IMG/VR virus record: IMGVR_UViG_3300006925_000100
Span: 1-28,425 of that record
Length of the DNA stretch: 28,425 nt
Source: a virus
Reading direction: 5' to 3' (one strand)
Numbering within the stretch: position 1 is the first letter of the stretch; the number at the start of each line of letters is the position of its first letter. Under the pieces are notes generated by a model that did not search any database, had not been told where the DNA came from, and saw only the letters and a program-made list of their open reading frames with translations. The translations under genes and the position numbers were made by a program. Shown here piece after piece: positions 7,994 to 15,063 of the stretch.

Positions 7994-10144
7994 TTAGAAT
8001 ATTATTATTGTTGCATCTGCTGTTTTAGTAGTTGTATCTGCTGTAACAAGTCCAGTATCTATTGTTACTATTAAATCTTCTTGCACTTCAGCAGGGTCGT
8101 ATTCTAAGTCTTGTGTTACGTTTATTAACTCTAAATCCGAAATACCTGTTTCAAAATTAGTAGTCAATTTATTTATCTTGTAAGCATTGTCGAATATTAC
8201 AACCTTGTCATTCAACTTTATGTTGCTAATTATACTTACAGGTAAAAAGGCTTTAAAGGTGAATAATCTTCTTGATATATCAAACACTTCTTCTATGTAG
8301 TTCTTGTAATAAGTATAGAACAAAGAGTTTTCTGAATATACACCTGTGTATTCATTCTTCTGCCCACCAAAATGTAAACTTTGTGAATCGTTATCTGTTG
8401 GGTCAACGTTGTTAGCAGGTATATAGTAGTCATCAATCTGGTGTGTTGTACCACCTACTGTTTCAGAAAACTGTATTGGTGTTCCATCGGTAACTTTGTG
8501 CGCATAAAATAATAACGGTTTACCTAAGTAGGGTTCTTGTTTGTCATCTGCAGACCATCCCCATTGTGCTGTTGTGCCTAAAAACCTTTCAAACTTATGA
8601 TGCTCAAACGGTACTGATATGTCATAAGTATCAGATGTAAAGTCTGTATTGTTACTATATAATACAGAACCCCATTCTTGATTGAAATATGTACTATGGA
8701 ATTTACTAAAGAAAGAATCTAATCCTTGATACTTAAAAGATATTTCTTTAAATGGATAGGCTATTTGTACTTTTGATTGTGAATTATCTAAGTACTTTGT
8801 AATGTCATAGGTGTTGTCTGAACCTGCATAATAATCATCTAAAGGCAATACTTGTATCTGTTCGCCATCAAAAAAAGCGGTAAGATTAAATAACTTAAAT
8901 AAAGATGTTACAAAATCAATTAACTTCATTTTTGGCATTTCGTCTTTCACAGTAGTTCTTAACGATGTACTAGAAGTGTAATCAATTTTTGCATTTGCGT
9001 TGCTATCACCATCAAAGACATTGACGTGTAATGTAATTATTGAATTTGAATTTGACTGTACCGATATATAAAACCTTCTGTCCCTGTCTTGTCCACCTGT
9101 CGTGTAAGACTGTAACATTTCTAAATCCACTGCTGTAGATTGGAAATCACCAGTACCTTCATACTCACTATCGTGTAACACTTTAAAGTATTCAGTAACC
9201 TTAATAGAAAATTTAACTCCTGCAGGTGCATTTACACTTATGCTCATATACCTTTTACGGTTAGCGTCTATGTTATCATAGTACCCACCTGTTCCAAAGC
9301 CTTCTCTTAAGTTTGTTGATGTTCCTACTTTATCATACCAATCACCCGCAAGAGCATTTAACGCTAAATTGTTTGTAGATATATCATTTTCGTTAGGGTC
9401 AACTCCACCTTTCTGTTTATGTAACCACAAGTAGATATTGTAATAAGGTAGGTTAGTTGAGTTAAAGAAATCCCTTGAAAAAGATATACCAAACTGTTTT
9501 TCTATTGCTAGTATAATAGCGTGTATTCTTACAGCTGGTTTTAATTGGTCAAATACTACACCGTGATTGCTACCACTAGCATACAAGTTATACGTTCCTG
9601 CTGTGCTGTCAGTATTATCGTAAACCAGTCTATTCTTACTTGAAATTAAAGGGTATATAAAAGCATCTTCTAATACATTAGCATCAATCTCAAAGTCTTG
9701 TCCATCTTGCATTGTGCTTAATACAGTAGGTGCATCATATAATAATGAGGTGTCTAATTCAGATAAGTCTTGTAAACTAGCGTCTTGTAATATTTCTTTA
9801 AACTGTATTGTATTTCCTAGAAACGTGATGCGGTAATTAGAAGGCTCACCGTTTTTCATTTGTACGCTTTCGTTTTTTATTCTACCTACTTTTAATGGTT
9901 GATAGTTAAGGTGCAGTACTGCCTCCCTTGATACTTGAGTATTTGTGTTTACAACCGCAGGGTTATAATAGTGCTTAAATATCTTATTATTGTTTTTTGA
10001 GGCAGGTACGTTAAATGTACGTGAGTAATCAGTGAACACCTTTTGTACGTCTAATATATCCTGAAGCGTTTGAGTTAATACAATACTCTCGTTTTGATGT
10101 AACTCTACTTCTTGACCTTCTATAAAAAGTTGTAGGTGTAACAT
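7994..10144 (-). CDS. Large tail/baseplate protein
   Basis: The 716-residue protein begins with MLHLQLFIEGQEVELHQNES and a DYSRTFNVPASKNNNKIF segment (about residues 39-56) that I recall as a hallmark of large tail-tip proteins in Flavobacteriia phages. The N-terminal 110 residues resemble a beta-barrel distal-tail domain. The remainder is rich in Tyr, Asn, Ser and Asp with many short strands, as in baseplate or receptor-binding structures. The C terminus ends in a Thr-rich stretch (TIDTGLVTADTTTKTADATI). It sits immediately before the tape-measure gene and overlaps the upstream 326-residue gene start/stop by one base, suggesting coupling. No enzymatic motif was seen. The exact position in the tail is uncertain. 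Confidence 0.6.
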   Translation of the reverse strand: MLHLQLFIEGQEVELHQNESIVLTQTLQDILDVQKVFTDYSRTFNVPASKNNNKIFKHYYNPAVVNTNTQVSREAVLHLNYQPLKVGRIKNESVQMKNGEPSNYRITFLGNTIQFKEILQDASLQDLSELDTSLLYDAPTVLSTMQDGQDFEIDANVLEDAFIYPLISSKNRLVYDNTDSTAGTYNLYASGSNHGVVFDQLKPAVRIHAIILAIEKQFGISFSRDFFNSTNLPYYNIYLWLHKQKGGVDPNENDISTNNLALNALAGDWYDKVGTSTNLREGFGTGGYYDNIDANRKRYMSISVNAPAGVKFSIKVTEYFKVLHDSEYEGTGDFQSTAVDLEMLQSYTTGGQDRDRRFYISVQSNSNSIITLHVNVFDGDSNANAKIDYTSSTSLRTTVKDEMPKMKLIDFVTSLFKLFNLTAFFDGEQIQVLPLDDYYAGSDNTYDITKYLDNSQSKVQIAYPFKEISFKYQGLDSFFSKFHSTYFNQEWGSVLYSNNTDFTSDTYDISVPFEHHKFERFLGTTAQWGWSADDKQEPYLGKPLLFYAHKVTDGTPIQFSETVGGTTHQIDDYYIPANNVDPTDNDSQSLHFGGQKNEYTGVYSENSLFYTYYKNYIEEVFDISRRLFTFKAFLPVSIISNIKLNDKVVIFDNAYKINKLTTNFETGISDLELINVTQDLEYDPAEVQEDLIVTIDTGLVTADTTTKTADATIIIF

Positions 10145-11124
10145 TAGCGTACATTGTTTATCTTGTTAAAGGCAAAGTCAAAGTCTACTGTATAATCAAT
10201 TAACTTATCATTCAAGGATGTTTTTTGTGTAAATGATTTTGTCTTTGGTATAACTGGTAGTGTTTTGCCTTCAAATCGTATCCATACATTTTCAGATAAA
10301 AACAATTCTTCTATTGTGCTAACCGCTGTTTCTTTTATGAATCCTGTATTAAGTTTTAAGCTACTTTGACCATTAACGTTATATCGTTGCTTTTGTCCTT
10401 GATTTGTTCCGTATGTTAAACTAGCTGTGCTTATGCTGTTTATTTGATAGCTGTCATCATTTATACTAAAGGTCTCCGTTGTACGCTTAAAAAAGTAAAC
10501 GTCTTGGTAAGCACCAAACTTATTTACAAATGTTACTTTATATGGTGTAAATTTAGGCTCACATATATTATGTACGGTTATTGTTTTGAGTAACGTTGTA
10601 TCATCAGTATCATAAACCTGTATAGTGCTACTGTCAGCAGGTATTGTTATATATTGTATCTTTTGGTTGCTGTTACCGCTATCTGTTATTTGCGTGTCAG
10701 TACTATCTATTGTAACCTTCCCTACCCCCTCTGCAAAGACAGGGAGCTTCCCTGCTGTATTTTCTGGAAAGTATATATCGTTGGTACTCACTAAAGCGTT
10801 ATCGGATAGCTGTGGGTTAATTTCGTCTTCATAATTACCATAACCGTCGAGCAACACAAAGTTCTCTACAATAGGTGCATATACATCTTCTGTTGCTGCA
10901 TCTATTATATCTTTTGTAACTGTTACCCATTTTGTGTTACAAGGGTAATCATCATTGAAGTTATGCTCTATGTAATCTCTAACTAATTCAGATATTTCAA
11001 AAACAATGTTGCTCTTACCTGTTATCCTGTCTTTAGATAATGTGTACTTTAAATCACCATTTGAGTAACTGCCTACAATACCTTCGTAAATATATATTTT
11101 TAAAGTTGCGCTCTTTATTGCCAT
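10144..11124 (-). CDS. Tail tip structural protein
   Basis: The 326-residue product starts MAIKSATLKIYIYEGIVGSY and is beta-rich throughout (KSNIVFEISELVRDYIEHNF, KFTPYKVTFVNKFGAYQD-like strands, and QKTSLNDKLIDYTVDFDFAF near the end). The combination of an N-terminal strand set with ELVRDYIEH and a central NKFGxYQDVYFFKR motif recalls a distal tail or minor tail component conserved in Bacteroidota phages. It lies between the repeat-containing 517-residue protein and the 716-residue tail protein in a gapless operon, with stop and start of the latter overlapping by one base. The function is inferred from position; I do not know a named family. Confidence 0.5.
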   Translation of the reverse strand: MAIKSATLKIYIYEGIVGSYSNGDLKYTLSKDRITGKSNIVFEISELVRDYIEHNFNDDYPCNTKWVTVTKDIIDAATEDVYAPIVENFVLLDGYGNYEDEINPQLSDNALVSTNDIYFPENTAGKLPVFAEGVGKVTIDSTDTQITDSGNSNQKIQYITIPADSSTIQVYDTDDTTLLKTITVHNICEPKFTPYKVTFVNKFGAYQDVYFFKRTTETFSINDDSYQINSISTASLTYGTNQGQKQRYNVNGQSSLKLNTGFIKETAVSTIEELFLSENVWIRFEGKTLPVIPKTKSFTQKTSLNDKLIDYTVDFDFAFNKINNVR

Positions 11125-11127
11125 TTC

Positions 11128-12681
11128 TTAATTGTTAAATTGAAAACATTCTCCCTGTGTACAGTTCACTTCTTTAACTTCTGATATATAACCGAATCTG
11201 TCTATTTGAATTACTGTATAGCTTGTGCCAATATCGCCACCAGTACCTCCAAACCTTCTTGAGCCAAGCCACCAAAAATCACCTCCGTTAAACGGGTTAC
11301 CTTTGTCGCACACTATACCTCCTACTTGTAAATTTGTAAATATTGGGTATGTTGCTTGTTCTACTCTACCACAATGGTCGCAAGGGTTTGTTACACCTAT
11401 TGTTGATATATAGTATTCCCTTAATACAACACCATTTTGAACTTGCGTAACGCAATCACTTTCTATTGGTGGTTGCTGCCTTTGAATCGTACAACTTAGT
11501 GTATTTCCTACACCAAGATAGCCAGTTGGTATTGTAATGTCTACACCAATACTTCTATCAGTAGGACTATACACAACAGGAAATGTAGAACCTGAACCTA
11601 CTCCTAAAGTGTTTGCTGTAAACTCTGCTTCTATACCGTCATATAATACTTTAGATTCACCTACGACTATATCGCCTGTTGTGGCTATTCTGAACCCTTG
11701 AAATACTAACCTATCATCACCACAACCTAAGTTGTTGAGCGGTAAAGTTTCAGGTCTTTGTGTAAATGTTTTATCACATTCTATTTCACTTCCCCCATTT
11801 GTATAATGGTCTGGTACATTAAAAACAAAGGTTAATGTTACATCTCTGTCGTTTACAGTAGTGTTTGCACTATATCCATCTGTAACCTCTACACCGTTTT
11901 CATCTTCAATGCGTACTATTCCTCCTAACGTGTTAGAAAATGACGGTCTGTTTATTGTACCATCTCCTGCTAATGAACCGCCTGTTAGTGCTATTGCATC
12001 GTTGTTTGCATCATCTGTCGTACAGGTTAGTGTTGTCGTTGGACATTCAGCCGAAACCGTAAATGTATTACTAGTTGCTCTACAAGCATCAGCACTACTC
12101 TTTGCCTTTATCGTTATACTTGTTTGAACGCAAGTTTTGTCAGTAGCAAATGTTAACGTTTGATTTGGCATTGTACCAGTTGGTTCATCAAAAGTAATCC
12201 CTAAACCTCCTGATTGAATAATTTCGTATCTTTCTATTCCTGCACCAGAACCTGCTGTAAAATATGTCCCTAAGGATATACTTGAGCCTGTTTCATCTAG
12301 GTTAGCAATGTTAGGTATTGGACCTGAAAATGTTGGACAGTTGTTATTTTGTGTAGGGTCCTCTTGTGCTGATTGAGTAGGTTGGTCAATTGATTGTGGA
12401 CATATAATAGTTGCGTCATCTGCATTTGGATAGCTAGCGGGTATTAATATAGTGTAATTGACGGTTCTTGGTATGCTGCTTCCGCTTGTGTTTGATGCAA
12501 ATGAATCTGTATCCCTACTCAATATTGTGCCTTTTGCAATAGACGGGTCTGTTATTGTTCCATCACTGCTTACAGCGAAACCTAGTAGATTTGCAGTTGT
12601 ACAAGTGAAAGTACCTAGCGATACCGTAGGCTCTACTGCTTCTATGTAAAATGGACTTCTTGCGTTTATTTTTGTACTCAT
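11128..12681 (-). CDS. Repeat-containing tail adhesin-like protein
   Basis: This 517-residue protein contains at least three related modules of about 90 residues. Each starts with a Leu-Thr/Gly-Cys pair, has a GTI or GDI turn, and ends with a strand of type I-x-I/V-P-x-x-Y followed by C and a Q-x-P motif (VNYTILIPASYPNADD, TFVFNVPDHYTNGGS, GVDITIPTGYLGVGN). A different Ig-like segment (about 115-210) is inserted between the first and second. The C terminus is distinct: Gly- and Trp-rich with Cys pairs (NPCDHCGRVE, GGDFWWLGSRRFGGTGGDIG). The paired cysteines and Ig-like repeats fit an extracellular virion protein that contacts the host surface. It overlaps the upstream gene by four bases. I infer an adhesin or tail-fibre role. 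Confidence 0.5.
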   Translation of the reverse strand: MSTKINARSPFYIEAVEPTVSLGTFTCTTANLLGFAVSSDGTITDPSIAKGTILSRDTDSFASNTSGSSIPRTVNYTILIPASYPNADDATIICPQSIDQPTQSAQEDPTQNNNCPTFSGPIPNIANLDETGSSISLGTYFTAGSGAGIERYEIIQSGGLGITFDEPTGTMPNQTLTFATDKTCVQTSITIKAKSSADACRATSNTFTVSAECPTTTLTCTTDDANNDAIALTGGSLAGDGTINRPSFSNTLGGIVRIEDENGVEVTDGYSANTTVNDRDVTLTFVFNVPDHYTNGGSEIECDKTFTQRPETLPLNNLGCGDDRLVFQGFRIATTGDIVVGESKVLYDGIEAEFTANTLGVGSGSTFPVVYSPTDRSIGVDITIPTGYLGVGNTLSCTIQRQQPPIESDCVTQVQNGVVLREYYISTIGVTNPCDHCGRVEQATYPIFTNLQVGGIVCDKGNPFNGGDFWWLGSRRFGGTGGDIGTSYTVIQIDRFGYISEVKEVNCTQGECFQFNN

Positions 12682-13184
12682 CTCTTAAGTGTAAATTCTA
12701 ATAATTCTTCTACGTCTAATCCGTATGCTTCTATAATTTCGTCTGGTAATTTCTTGAAACCTTGTTCAAATGGTTTAGTAAAGAACAGACTTGGTTTTAT
12801 ACCTTTCTCAAATATGCTTCTTTGTATTAAGAACGACATACTCTTGTAGGACATAAACTTTCCTTTCTTATCTCTAAATTGAAATCTGCGTTTGCTAATC
12901 CACTCTTCTAATGTTTTGCGTGGTGGTCTTTTAGAGGTGTAGCTAAATGGTGTATTATACTTCTTCTTTGTACCGCTCACCCCTTTATCTTGATACACGC
13001 CATAATCTTCCATAAAGAACGTTAGACTAATTGAATTAGAACTAACCTTTACATCACCATCAATACTGTTGTAAAGTTTCTTGTTTACGTTCTTTCTGCT
13101 CTTAGTAAGTCTGCTGCGTGATTGTTGTATCACAAACTTCTTGAAGGAATTTAAGGCTTGATATGTGTACCCCTTTGTTAGCAT
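12678..13184 (-). CDS. Tail completion / neck protein (HK97 gp10-like)
   Basis: The 168-residue basic protein has a Lys/Arg/Ser-rich N terminus (QQSRSRLTKSRKNVNKKLYN), then a strand with FFMEDYGVYQDKGVSGTKKK (about 56-75) typical of gp10-like head-tail joining or tail completion proteins, where the x-YGxYxDxGVxG core recurs. A central PPRKTLEEWISKRRF helix and a C-terminal GIKPSLFFTKPFEQGFKKL segment complete the usual pattern. It sits after the tail-terminator-like gene (overlap of seven bases) and before the repeat protein (overlap of four). The assignment is from pattern and order; a minor tail protein is the alternative. Confidence 0.6.
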   Translation of the reverse strand: MLTKGYTYQALNSFKKFVIQQSRSRLTKSRKNVNKKLYNSIDGDVKVSSNSISLTFFMEDYGVYQDKGVSGTKKKYNTPFSYTSKRPPRKTLEEWISKRRFQFRDKKGKFMSYKSMSFLIQRSIFEKGIKPSLFFTKPFEQGFKKLPDEIIEAYGLDVEELLEFTLKR

Positions 13185-13633
13185 ATGGTCATATCGTTTT
13201 CTACTACTACATCAAAGGTGGCTACCCACCCTGCTAACTTGTTTTCAAACCTATCTACGAATGGTTCACAACCTACTGCACCTATTACTTGGAATTTGTC
13301 TGTATAAACATCACCTCTTTGTAAAATTGCTATTAGTCTGTTAAGGACTGCAAGTTGTGTATTCATTACATCTTGCTCATTGTCGTTTCCTACAAAGTTA
13401 TCTTCTACTTCTTCTTTGCTTTCATCTACTATGTCCATTGCAAGTACACTAATGTTAAACGTTAGCGTATTGTTTGCAACGCTGCAGTTGTTTACTATCA
13501 AGTGTGATAATGGAAATATAGTTTGCTTGTTTAAATCAACATCGTCTAGGCTTCCATAGGTAACTGTATTCACAAATGGTTCTGCTGCTAATGTATCTTT
13601 GATTTTATCCGTTACGTTGTAGAATCCTGTCAT
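13178..13633 (-). CDS. Tail terminator-like protein
   Basis: The 151-residue protein reads MTGFYNVTDKIKDTLAAEPF, then a VDLNKQTIFPLSHLIVNN segment (about 33-50), then FNISVLAMDIVDES, a helix with MNTQLAVLNRLIAIL and a final strand GWVATFDVVVEN. The helix-strand layout, the length and the HLIVNN-type strand are those of tail terminator or minor tail proteins that cap the tube. It begins with an ATGA overlap on the second-frame tail chaperone, so translation is likely coupled. Position between the chaperone and the gp10-like gene supports a role in tail completion. Confidence 0.55.
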   Translation of the reverse strand: MTGFYNVTDKIKDTLAAEPFVNTVTYGSLDDVDLNKQTIFPLSHLIVNNCSVANNTLTFNISVLAMDIVDESKEEVEDNFVGNDNEQDVMNTQLAVLNRLIAILQRGDVYTDKFQVIGAVGCEPFVDRFENKLAGWVATFDVVVENDMTIC

Positions 13634-13884
13634 CTTCTTTTAATCTGTTGTCTTTCTAGTTCTATTTTTTCTTTTTCAAATGCTAAGTAAACCAAACATT
13701 CGTGAACATTCAATTTAGTGATATTCTCAAACTTGGTAACATCTCCCTTAGCAATTCCATAGATGCTTTGATACCAACCCCACTTTTTTCCAAATGTTGA
13801 AGCTGCTGTGTAGTCATCTCCTTGCCCACTTCCTGTTCCAAAAAGTTCAGGGTAGTTTTCAGCAACTCGCTGTTTAAAGTCCAA
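13630..13884 (-). CDS. Tail assembly chaperone, second frame (made by -1 frameshift)
   Basis: This 84-residue segment has no ATG; its first codon is a TTG that lies inside the T9 run of the upstream chaperone gene. It is therefore best read as the C-terminal part of a frameshift fusion (163 residues from the first frame plus these 84, total 247). The sequence YPELFG near the start, then ASTFGKKWGWYQSIYGIAKG and VTKFENITKLNVHECLVYLA, then a Lys/Glu-rich end, closely matches the usual C-terminal extension of tail chaperones in Bacteroidota phages. By analogy with lambda gpG and gpGT the fused form would bind both the tape measure and the tube protein. It overlaps the first-frame ORF by 175 bases, and both frames look protein-like. 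Confidence 0.78.
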   Translation of the reverse strand: MDFKQRVAENYPELFGTGSGQGDDYTAASTFGKKWGWYQSIYGIAKGDVTKFENITKLNVHECLVYLAFEKEKIELERQQIKRR

Positions 13885-14372
13885 AAAAAAACCATTGCCC
13901 CCATTACAACATCCAGAGGCATCTTCTTCATTCGTTCTGCGTTGTCTAAGCCATCGTAGTCTTCTATCTGATACCTATCAGCTTTGCTTAGTTTAATCGG
14001 TCTAAAAAGAACCGCCATTGCTTTGTGCATACGTTCCCAATCAGTAAAGTTTTCATCAAGGTCTACATACTCACCTAAAGTCATATCATCAAGCACAGGA
14101 ATGAATCCATACTCAATGCCACCCATTGTGAATCTAGGAATCAAATCTTGCTTAGGTTCAAATAGTTTGTTTATGTCGTTTAGTATCTCTTGGACGTAAG
14201 TGTATTTAATTTTTGCAATATCTTTTAAATCAAGGTTGCAAAATATTTCAACAGTCTTATGCATTAAGAATCCTGTATCTGAATTATCTTCTGTGTTAAT
14301 CTTAGAAAATTTTTGATACTGCTCTAATGTAACTTCACTAAGGCTGCTTGGTACAAGTATATCTACTTTCAT
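13710..14372 (-). CDS. Tail assembly chaperone, first frame
   Basis: The 220-residue protein (MKVDILVPSSLSEVTLEQYQ) is the first-frame product of a two-frame tail chaperone gene and opens the tail operon. It is acidic and helical and contains the FTMGGIEYGFIPVLDDMTLG segment (about 111-130), which I recall from chaperones of Bacteroidota phages. At residues 161-163 (Val-Phe-Phe) the mRNA carries the slippery T run, and downstream of it two frames are open: this one continues for 57 residues, and the -1 frame encodes the 84-residue extension. A late promoter ends five bases before the ATG, with a terminator just upstream. In vivo the short form would normally be in excess over the fusion. Confidence 0.78.
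   Translation of the reverse strand: MKVDILVPSSLSEVTLEQYQKFSKINTEDNSDTGFLMHKTVEIFCNLDLKDIAKIKYTYVQEILNDINKLFEPKQDLIPRFTMGGIEYGFIPVLDDMTLGEYVDLDENFTDWERMHKAMAVLFRPIKLSKADRYQIEDYDGLDNAERMKKMPLDVVMGAMVFFWTLNSELLKTTLNFLEQEVGKEMTTQQLQHLEKSGVGIKASMELLREMLPSLRISLN
13884..13890 (-). promoter_or_regulatory. Slippery heptamer for -1 ribosomal frameshifting
   Basis: The minus-strand coding sequence reads G GTT TTT TTT TGG in the first frame. It contains a T9 run (13883-13891) and the canonical X-XXY-YYZ heptamer T-TTT-TTT at these positions. A slip of one base back places the ribosome on TTG GAC TTT, the start of the second-frame ORF. The homopolymer could also allow transcriptional slippage. No downstream pseudoknot was worked out. 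Confidence 0.75.
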
Positions 14373-14377
14373 ATAAG

Positions 14378-14405
14378 TACAATAAAATAAGTTGAATTAT
14401 GTATA
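14378..14405 (-). promoter_or_regulatory. Candidate phage-specific late promoter (tail operon), weak upstream half
   Basis: TATTGTA lies at 14378-14384 followed by CTTAT and the ATG at 14372, the same junction as at 6264. The upstream half at the fixed 21-base position reads TATACATAAT, which shares only six of ten bases with TTAACAAAAA. It starts in the U tract of the terminator at 14405-14434. Confidence 0.45.
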
Positions 14406-14434
14406 AAAAGAAAAGGGCAGTATTTCTACCACCC
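14405..14434 (-). terminator. Rho-independent terminator with GAAA tetraloop
   Basis: The minus-strand RNA folds as GGGUGGUA, loop GAAA, UACUGCCC, followed by UUUUCUUUUU. It closes the three-gene mini-operon (15014-14481) and insulates it from the tail operon. The 8-bp stem with two G-U pairs and the same loop repeats the design at 2620-2647. The gap 14373-14480 holds only this terminator and the tail promoter. Confidence 0.85.
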
Positions 14435-14480
14435 TTAACCAATGTTTAACTAAATTATCTAAATGAAAAATATTTCCTTA

Positions 14481-14720
14481 CTAAGATATAAATTTTTTAT
14501 AAATATACAAGTACATCTCATTTATTTTTTCTTCTAGTTCTTTACTGTTCTGTTTATACGAATCTGTTCCCATCTTCTTAAAGCCCTGTAAGTCCATCAC
14601 AAGCTGTACAGGATAAGGCTTACTGGACCAACCCCTTCCCATAGGGTGCTGCTCTACAAAGAAACCTTTATTCCAACAAGCCTTCCTGACTTGCCAATCT
14701 TTTAAAGTTTTACTATCCAT
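14481..14720 (-). CDS. Small protein (79 aa), unknown function
   Basis: I place the start at the ATG at 14720 (MDSKTLKDWQVRKACWNKGF); an earlier frame-open start at 14786 would add a stretch that merely mirrors the upstream gene. From 14720 the overlap with the preceding 55-residue gene is 19 bases. The protein is Lys-rich, with two Trp and a GRGWSSKPYPVQLVMDLQGF core, and ends in an amphipathic helix (SKELEEKINEMYLYIYKKF). I do not recognise the family. It is the last gene of the host-promoter mini-operon and is followed by a strong terminator. Confidence 0.55.
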   Translation of the reverse strand: MDSKTLKDWQVRKACWNKGFFVEQHPMGRGWSSKPYPVQLVMDLQGFKKMGTDSYKQNSKELEEKINEMYLYIYKKFIS

Positions 14721-14869
14721 AAAAAGAAGTAAATAAATGCGTACATACCTGCGTACACCGTTCCCATTGCAACAGGTACTTGCCACAATGCTTTTCTAAG
14801 TAGTTGCTTGTTTTCTTCCGATGTTAATTGTTTAACGATTCGGTACTCTTCTGTTTCTTGTATTCTCAT
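14702..14869 (-). CDS. Small membrane protein (55 aa)
   Basis: An ATG at 14869 opens 55 codons beginning MRIQETEEYRIVKQLTSEEN. The N-terminal half is charged. The C-terminal half (VPVAMGTVYAGMYAFIYFFL, then WIVKL) is one hydrophobic segment long enough to span a membrane, so the protein is likely a single-pass inner-membrane protein with its charged part in the cytoplasm. It starts 10 bases after the zinc-ribbon gene and overlaps the next gene by 19 bases. Its role is unknown. Early membrane peptides of phages often affect superinfection or host envelope physiology, but nothing here proves it. Confidence 0.6.
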   Translation of the reverse strand: MRIQETEEYRIVKQLTSEENKQLLRKALWQVPVAMGTVYAGMYAFIYFFLWIVKL

Positions 14870-14879
14870 AGTTGTTGTT

Positions 14880-15014
14880 TTACATTAAATATGCTTCAAA
14901 GCAATCGCCATTGCAGAAGTCTTTTTCTGTTGGTCTGCCACAAGTTGGGCAGGGTGCATCACATTCGCCAATGCGCTGTAAGTGTCTTTCGTATTCCTCT
15001 ACTAAATAATCCAT
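14880..15014 (-). CDS. Small zinc-ribbon protein (44 aa)
   Basis: The product from the ATG at 15014 is 44 residues (MDYLVEEYERHLQRIGECDA and onward). I chose this start because it directly follows the leader AAAACAAACAAT, shared with other host-promoter operons, and because the alternative at 15062 would lie inside the promoter. The C-terminal half has CPTCGRP and FCNGDCFEAYL, with Cys22, Cys25, Cys34 and Cys38 spaced as in short treble-clef or ribbon zinc fingers (CPxCG...FCxxxC). It could bind RNA polymerase, DNA or another protein. It is the first gene of an early-type operon wedged between terminase and tail genes. Confidence 0.65.
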   Translation of the reverse strand: MDYLVEEYERHLQRIGECDAPCPTCGRPTEKDFCNGDCFEAYLM

Positions 15015-15032
15015 ATTGTTTGTTTTACTCTT

Positions 15033-15062
15033 CAAAGATATAAACTTTTTATTAACTACCAA
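15033..15062 (-). promoter_or_regulatory. Host-type promoter, exact Bacteroidota consensus
   Basis: The minus strand reads TTG (15060-15062), 19 bases, TATCTTTG (15033-15040). This matches the Bacteroidota primary-sigma consensus TTG-N19-TAnnTTTG at every defined position. The upstream TTG lies one base past the terminase stop codon. The ATG of the zinc-ribbon gene is 18 bases downstream of the -7 box. Confidence 0.75.
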
Positions 15063-15063
15063 A

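Noticed and set aside
10079-10085. TATTGTA on the minus strand inside a tail gene
   Set aside because: The position 21 bases upstream does not carry the AACAAAA half and the site is deep within a coding region.
13883-13891. T9 run as a sequencing error that splits one gene
   Set aside because: Both frames continue as plausible protein after the run, and a slippery run at this place is expected for tail chaperones, so programmed frameshifting explains it better. A length error cannot be fully excluded.
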